A DNA stretch of 58,569 nucleotides, taken from SAR116 cluster bacterium AG-325-I21. Its GTDB lineage: Bacteria; Pseudomonadota; Alphaproteobacteria; Puniceispirillales; Puniceispirillaceae. Numbering within the stretch: the first letter of the stretch is position 1; each line of letters begins with the position of its first letter. The notes beneath the pieces were generated by a model that was not told where the DNA came from, made no database searches, and was given only the letters and a program-made list of their open reading frames with translations. Shown here one piece after another: positions 55,465-58,569 of this stretch. The translations under genes were made by a program, and so were the position numbers. The stretch is taken from NCBI GenBank assembly GCA_003282865.1, contig QBYK01000008.1, forward strand, positions 1 to 58,569. The letters run 5' to 3'.

Positions 55465-57960
55465 TTAACCCTTCATTTTGGTATTTTCAGGATCATAAAG
55501 TACACGCCCCTCAATCAGCGTGGCGCGGCGTGGACGGCCGAGCACATGCACCGATATATCTGACCCAGGTTTCAAGGATTTGCGATCAATAATCGCCATG
55601 GCGATTGATGCTCCTACTCGGTGCCCATAGCCGCTGGAGACAACTAGCCCCGCATCGGCACCATCGATTACAACACTGCTTAAATAAACTGCCTCGCCAA
55701 ATGGACCATCATCCTCAGGATCATCCAGAACAAGGGTTACAAATTCACGGCCGCTGCCTGCCTGACTTTCCCTTTGTAGCGCAGCCCGTCCAACAAAATC
55801 TTCTTTGTTGAAATTGACCCAGCGGCCAAGCCCAGACTCCAGCATCGTATAGTCTGATGTCAAATCAGCTTTCCACGATCGATAACCCTTTTCCAACCGC
55901 ATCGAGTCAAGTGCCAACATACCAAAGGGACGTAACTGATGCGCCTCACCAGCTGCCAAAACAGCGTCATAAACCGAAACAACGTCACCCATATTGCAAT
56001 GCAGCTCAAATCCGGCTTCACCAGCATATGACACACGGATGGCAGTTACCTCACAGCCAGCAATTCTTACTTTCTGATGGCTTAGCCAAGGAAAATCTTC
56101 AGTTGATGTTGTTTGACTTGTCAACGTCGCTAGAATGGCAGGTGACTTTGGTCCAGTCACCAGTAGTGTGGCAAGGTCTCGCGTTACATCAGCGATGCTG
56201 ATAGTTCGATATTCTGGAAGGCTAGCATTGAGTAAATCACGATCATGCCAATATGCACCGGCACCAGTCATCAGCAAATAGTCATTTTCGGCAACGCGGG
56301 TTATGGTCATTTCGCTTAGAACCTTACCTTTTGGTGACGCAAAATAAACCAGGCCAATGCGGCCAAGGGGTGGCAAATTACAAGTAATTTGCGTCTTCAG
56401 CCAATCATCTGCACCCTGCCCGGTAACATGAAACCGAGAAAACCCGGTCAACTCTAAAATGCCAGCATGGGCCGCAACATGACGGCATTCATCTCCAACC
56501 GTATCAAACCAATGCTGGCGATCATAACTATTAGCGGCCAGGCGGTCATCGTCATTTGACGGGAACCAGTCAGCTCGTTCCCAGCCACCATAGCTGCCGA
56601 ATTCAGCCCCGGCTTCTGCCAGCCGGTCATAAAGTGGCGAGTATTTAGCCTTACGCCCTGCTGGCCATTGGATCTGCGGAAAATGCATAGCGTATTCATG
56701 GCTATAAGTTTCAATGGCTTTGGCCGCCGTGTAGCGGACATCAACATGATCGGTAAATCGGCGCGGGTCAACCGCCCAGCTATCACTCTCGGTTTCACCT
56801 TCAATAATCATCTCAGCAAGCAGCTTACCAGTCCCGCCCGCCTGCACAATACCAAAGGTAAAGACACACGCCTCAAATGCGTTTTGCACGCCAGGCATCG
56901 GCCCGATTAATGGCAGACCGTCGGGTGTATAGGGAATAGGCCCATTCACTACCCTCGTAATGCCCGCAGTTCCAAGAAGCGGTACTCGTGCACAGGCGTC
57001 TTCAATATACCATTCCAGACGTTCAAGATCATCGTTATAGAGCTGAAAGGAAAAATCATCTGGCATCGGATCATGAGCTTCTAGCCAATGCGCTCTGCAA
57101 TTCTTTTCATAGGGACCAAGCAAGAAACCGTCTTTTTCCTGCCGCAGATAGTAAGAGCTGTCTGGGTCTCGGATCAGGGGTAGCTTTTTGTCACGCGCAG
57201 TCAATTCAGGAATAGGTTCGGTAATTAGATACTGATGCGCCAATGACACACATGGCACATCACGGCCAAACATCGCACCCAGTTCGCCAGCACGGTACCC
57301 AGCTGCATTAACTACATACTCGGCGCGAATTTCGCCATTTGGTGTTAAAATTTTCCATTCATCACCAACATATTCAACACCGGTCACAGGGCAAAACCGA
57401 ACGATCTTTGCACCCATATCACGCGCACCCTTAGCCAATGCTTGGGTCAATTGTGCCGGATCAATATCACCGTCCAGAGGATCCCACTGACCACCATAAA
57501 GATCATGCGTTTCGAGAAAGGGATAAATTGCCTGCATCTCGCTATTGGACATTTCCTCAAATTCCATGCCCATATGCAGCCCCATCGATTGAACATGCCG
57601 AAATTCTTCCATGCGCTGGCGACTGTGCGCCAGACGAATGGCACCAGTGACATGATAATTCATGGGGTAATCCACTAAATCACCTAGCTTGCGATAAAGT
57701 TGGGTAGAATACGACTGGATTTTCATCATCGTCCATGAACCAACAAAATTTGGACAATTTCCCGCAGCATGCCAAGTTGATCCTGACGTAAGTTCGTTCT
57801 TTTCCAGCAAAACAGAGTCAGTCCAGCCCATTTCCGCCAGATGATACAGAACTGAACAGCCGACAGAACCGCCACCAATCACGACCACACGTGCGGACGA
57901 CGGAAGTTTCGTCGATGGTTGTGCGTCAACCTCATTTGCTAAACTCGCCTGATCCATCAT
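55465..57960 (-). CDS. Dimethylglycine/sarcosine dehydrogenase-like flavoprotein (copy 2)
   Basis: An 831-residue paralogue of the gene just downstream, with the same DAO plus GcvT layout. FAD-binding GGGSVGCSVLYHLAEMGW, putative flavin-linking His64 in GSTWHAAGN, and SYAGEAGFELHC in the GcvT half. It differs from copy 1 across the substrate-binding middle, so the two probably act on different N-methyl compounds (for example dimethylglycine and sarcosine); that is inference. GAGAG lies 6 bases before the ATG. First gene of the pair and nearest to the XRE-cupin regulator. Confidence 0.92.
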   Translation of the reverse strand: MMDQASLANEVDAQPSTKLPSSARVVVIGGGSVGCSVLYHLAEMGWTDSVLLEKNELTSGSTWHAAGNCPNFVGSWTMMKIQSYSTQLYRKLGDLVDYPMNYHVTGAIRLAHSRQRMEEFRHVQSMGLHMGMEFEEMSNSEMQAIYPFLETHDLYGGQWDPLDGDIDPAQLTQALAKGARDMGAKIVRFCPVTGVEYVGDEWKILTPNGEIRAEYVVNAAGYRAGELGAMFGRDVPCVSLAHQYLITEPIPELTARDKKLPLIRDPDSSYYLRQEKDGFLLGPYEKNCRAHWLEAHDPMPDDFSFQLYNDDLERLEWYIEDACARVPLLGTAGITRVVNGPIPYTPDGLPLIGPMPGVQNAFEACVFTFGIVQAGGTGKLLAEMIIEGETESDSWAVDPRRFTDHVDVRYTAAKAIETYSHEYAMHFPQIQWPAGRKAKYSPLYDRLAEAGAEFGSYGGWERADWFPSNDDDRLAANSYDRQHWFDTVGDECRHVAAHAGILELTGFSRFHVTGQGADDWLKTQITCNLPPLGRIGLVYFASPKGKVLSEMTITRVAENDYLLMTGAGAYWHDRDLLNASLPEYRTISIADVTRDLATLLVTGPKSPAILATLTSQTTSTEDFPWLSHQKVRIAGCEVTAIRVSYAGEAGFELHCNMGDVVSVYDAVLAAGEAHQLRPFGMLALDSMRLEKGYRSWKADLTSDYTMLESGLGRWVNFNKEDFVGRAALQRESQAGSGREFVTLVLDDPEDDGPFGEAVYLSSVVIDGADAGLVVSSGYGHRVGASIAMAIIDRKSLKPGSDISVHVLGRPRRATLIEGRVLYDPENTKMKG

Positions 57961-58033
57961 TTTAAACTCTCTTTCCAGAGGGCTTTATCCCTACTTTATC
58001 TCTTACATTTTTTTCTAGTATCTAGATAACACC

Positions 58034-58569
58034 CTAATAAACAGGCGGCGCAATCACCCAAATCAACACAGCATTCACCGCCCCTTCATTAACCCAGGTG
58101 ATTTTTTCACCCGCGAACCGAAAACTATCGCCCGGGTTTAATTCGAACCGAACTCCATCGATGAACAACACAAGTTTGCCTTCAAGCACATAGCCAGCTT
58201 CTTCGGTCGGACGAACAAAAGGTTCGGGACAGGCAGCCCCTGGCGCAAAAACCGAATGGATAATTTCAAATGCACCACCAAGATCCGGCGATAGCAGACT
58301 TTCAGCCAATCCCTTTGGGGTATCAGTCATAACGCGGCGTGTTCCGCTACGGACAATGTAGGCGGCTTCATCGCTATCAGCACCATCGCTAAAGAAGAAA
58401 CTGACCGGCAGTGAGAACAATGCCGCAATGTTTCGAATGTCATCAAGGGCTGGTTCTGTCACGTCGCGTTCAACCTGCGACAACCAACCGACTGACCGGT
58501 TCAGCTGTTCGGCAAGGTCATTTAATGTCCAGTTTCGCGACCGGCGTAACGCACGTATATCGCTACCAA
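58034..58569 (-). CDS. XRE-family regulator with cupin domain (N-terminus beyond window)
   Basis: The frame is open to the window end. The visible N-terminal part is an XRE helix-turn-helix (IRALRRSRNWTLNDLAEQL, then VGWLSQVERD), followed by a linker and a C-terminal cupin (PTEEAGYVLEGKLVLFIDG, then LNPGDSFRFAG). About 178 residues are seen; only a short N-terminal piece should be missing. HTH-cupin proteins bind small effectors. It lies 73 bases upstream of the flavoprotein pair on the same strand and probably controls it, with the promoter in 57961-58033 or upstream. Confidence 0.92.
   Translation of the reverse strand, partial: GSDIRALRRSRNWTLNDLAEQLNRSVGWLSQVERDVTEPALDDIRNIAALFSLPVSFFFSDGADSDEAAYIVRSGTRRVMTDTPKGLAESLLSPDLGGAFEIIHSVFAPGAACPEPFVRPTEEAGYVLEGKLVLFIDGVRFELNPGDSFRFAGEKITWVNEGAVNAVLIWVIAPPVY

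Overview
The window looks like chromosomal DNA of a free-living, probably marine, alphaproteobacterium. The support is an aa3-type cytochrome c oxidase operon with ctaB and ctaG inside it, a plant-type GshA, a DUF3035 lipoprotein next to lspA, a MutL with its own endonuclease motif, and Coq7/UbiA ubiquinone genes. Gene content and order recall the SAR116 (Puniceispirillum) group, but that placement is inference from memory. Coding density is high, most start/stop junctions inside operons overlap by 1-4 bases, and there is no phage, insertion sequence or CRISPR array.

Layout. 1-5746 (minus): cytochrome oxidase operon, read ctaC-ctaD-ctaB-small membrane protein-ctaG-ctaE-surf1, with surf1 cut by the window edge. 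6071-15118: tldD, a broken MFS transporter remnant, gshA, rsmE, ubiA, an unrecognised gene, argC, tldE and a phosphatase. 15155-21134: envelope block with an MsbA-like exporter diverging from a DUF374 acyltransferase-waaA-lpxK-lauroyl acyltransferase operon. 21135-32737: housekeeping genes xseA, purD, tadA, rluB, rsmD, mutL, a DUF3035 lipoprotein, lspA, ileS and ribF. 33026-38950: mscS-chaC, tRNA-Leu(CAA), a yqaA-like gene, dsbB, coq7, an HNH nuclease, an esterase and gluQ.

38951-46643 is looser and more AT-rich. It holds a candidate small RNA with its own promoter and terminator, an MFS and an EamA transporter, pssA-psd, a carboxymuconolactone decarboxylase-like gene, small unknown ORFs, bioY and thiamine pyrophosphokinase. 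46644-52894 (plus) carries trmL, a metallo-beta-lactamase-fold protein, a MetY-like sulfhydrylase, an alpha/beta hydrolase and a FadN-type beta-oxidation fusion protein. 52989-58569 (minus) is a catabolic unit: two adjacent paralogous dimethylglycine/sarcosine dehydrogenase-like flavoproteins behind an XRE-cupin regulator whose N-terminus lies beyond the window.

Most genes belong to known families. I found no clear new multi-gene system. The items most worth checking are the small RNA at about 39119-39190, a weak cobalamin-riboswitch-like string before the yqaA-like gene, the paired flavoproteins with their regulator, the 11207-12037 gene of unknown function near gshA, and the unannotated short ORFs.
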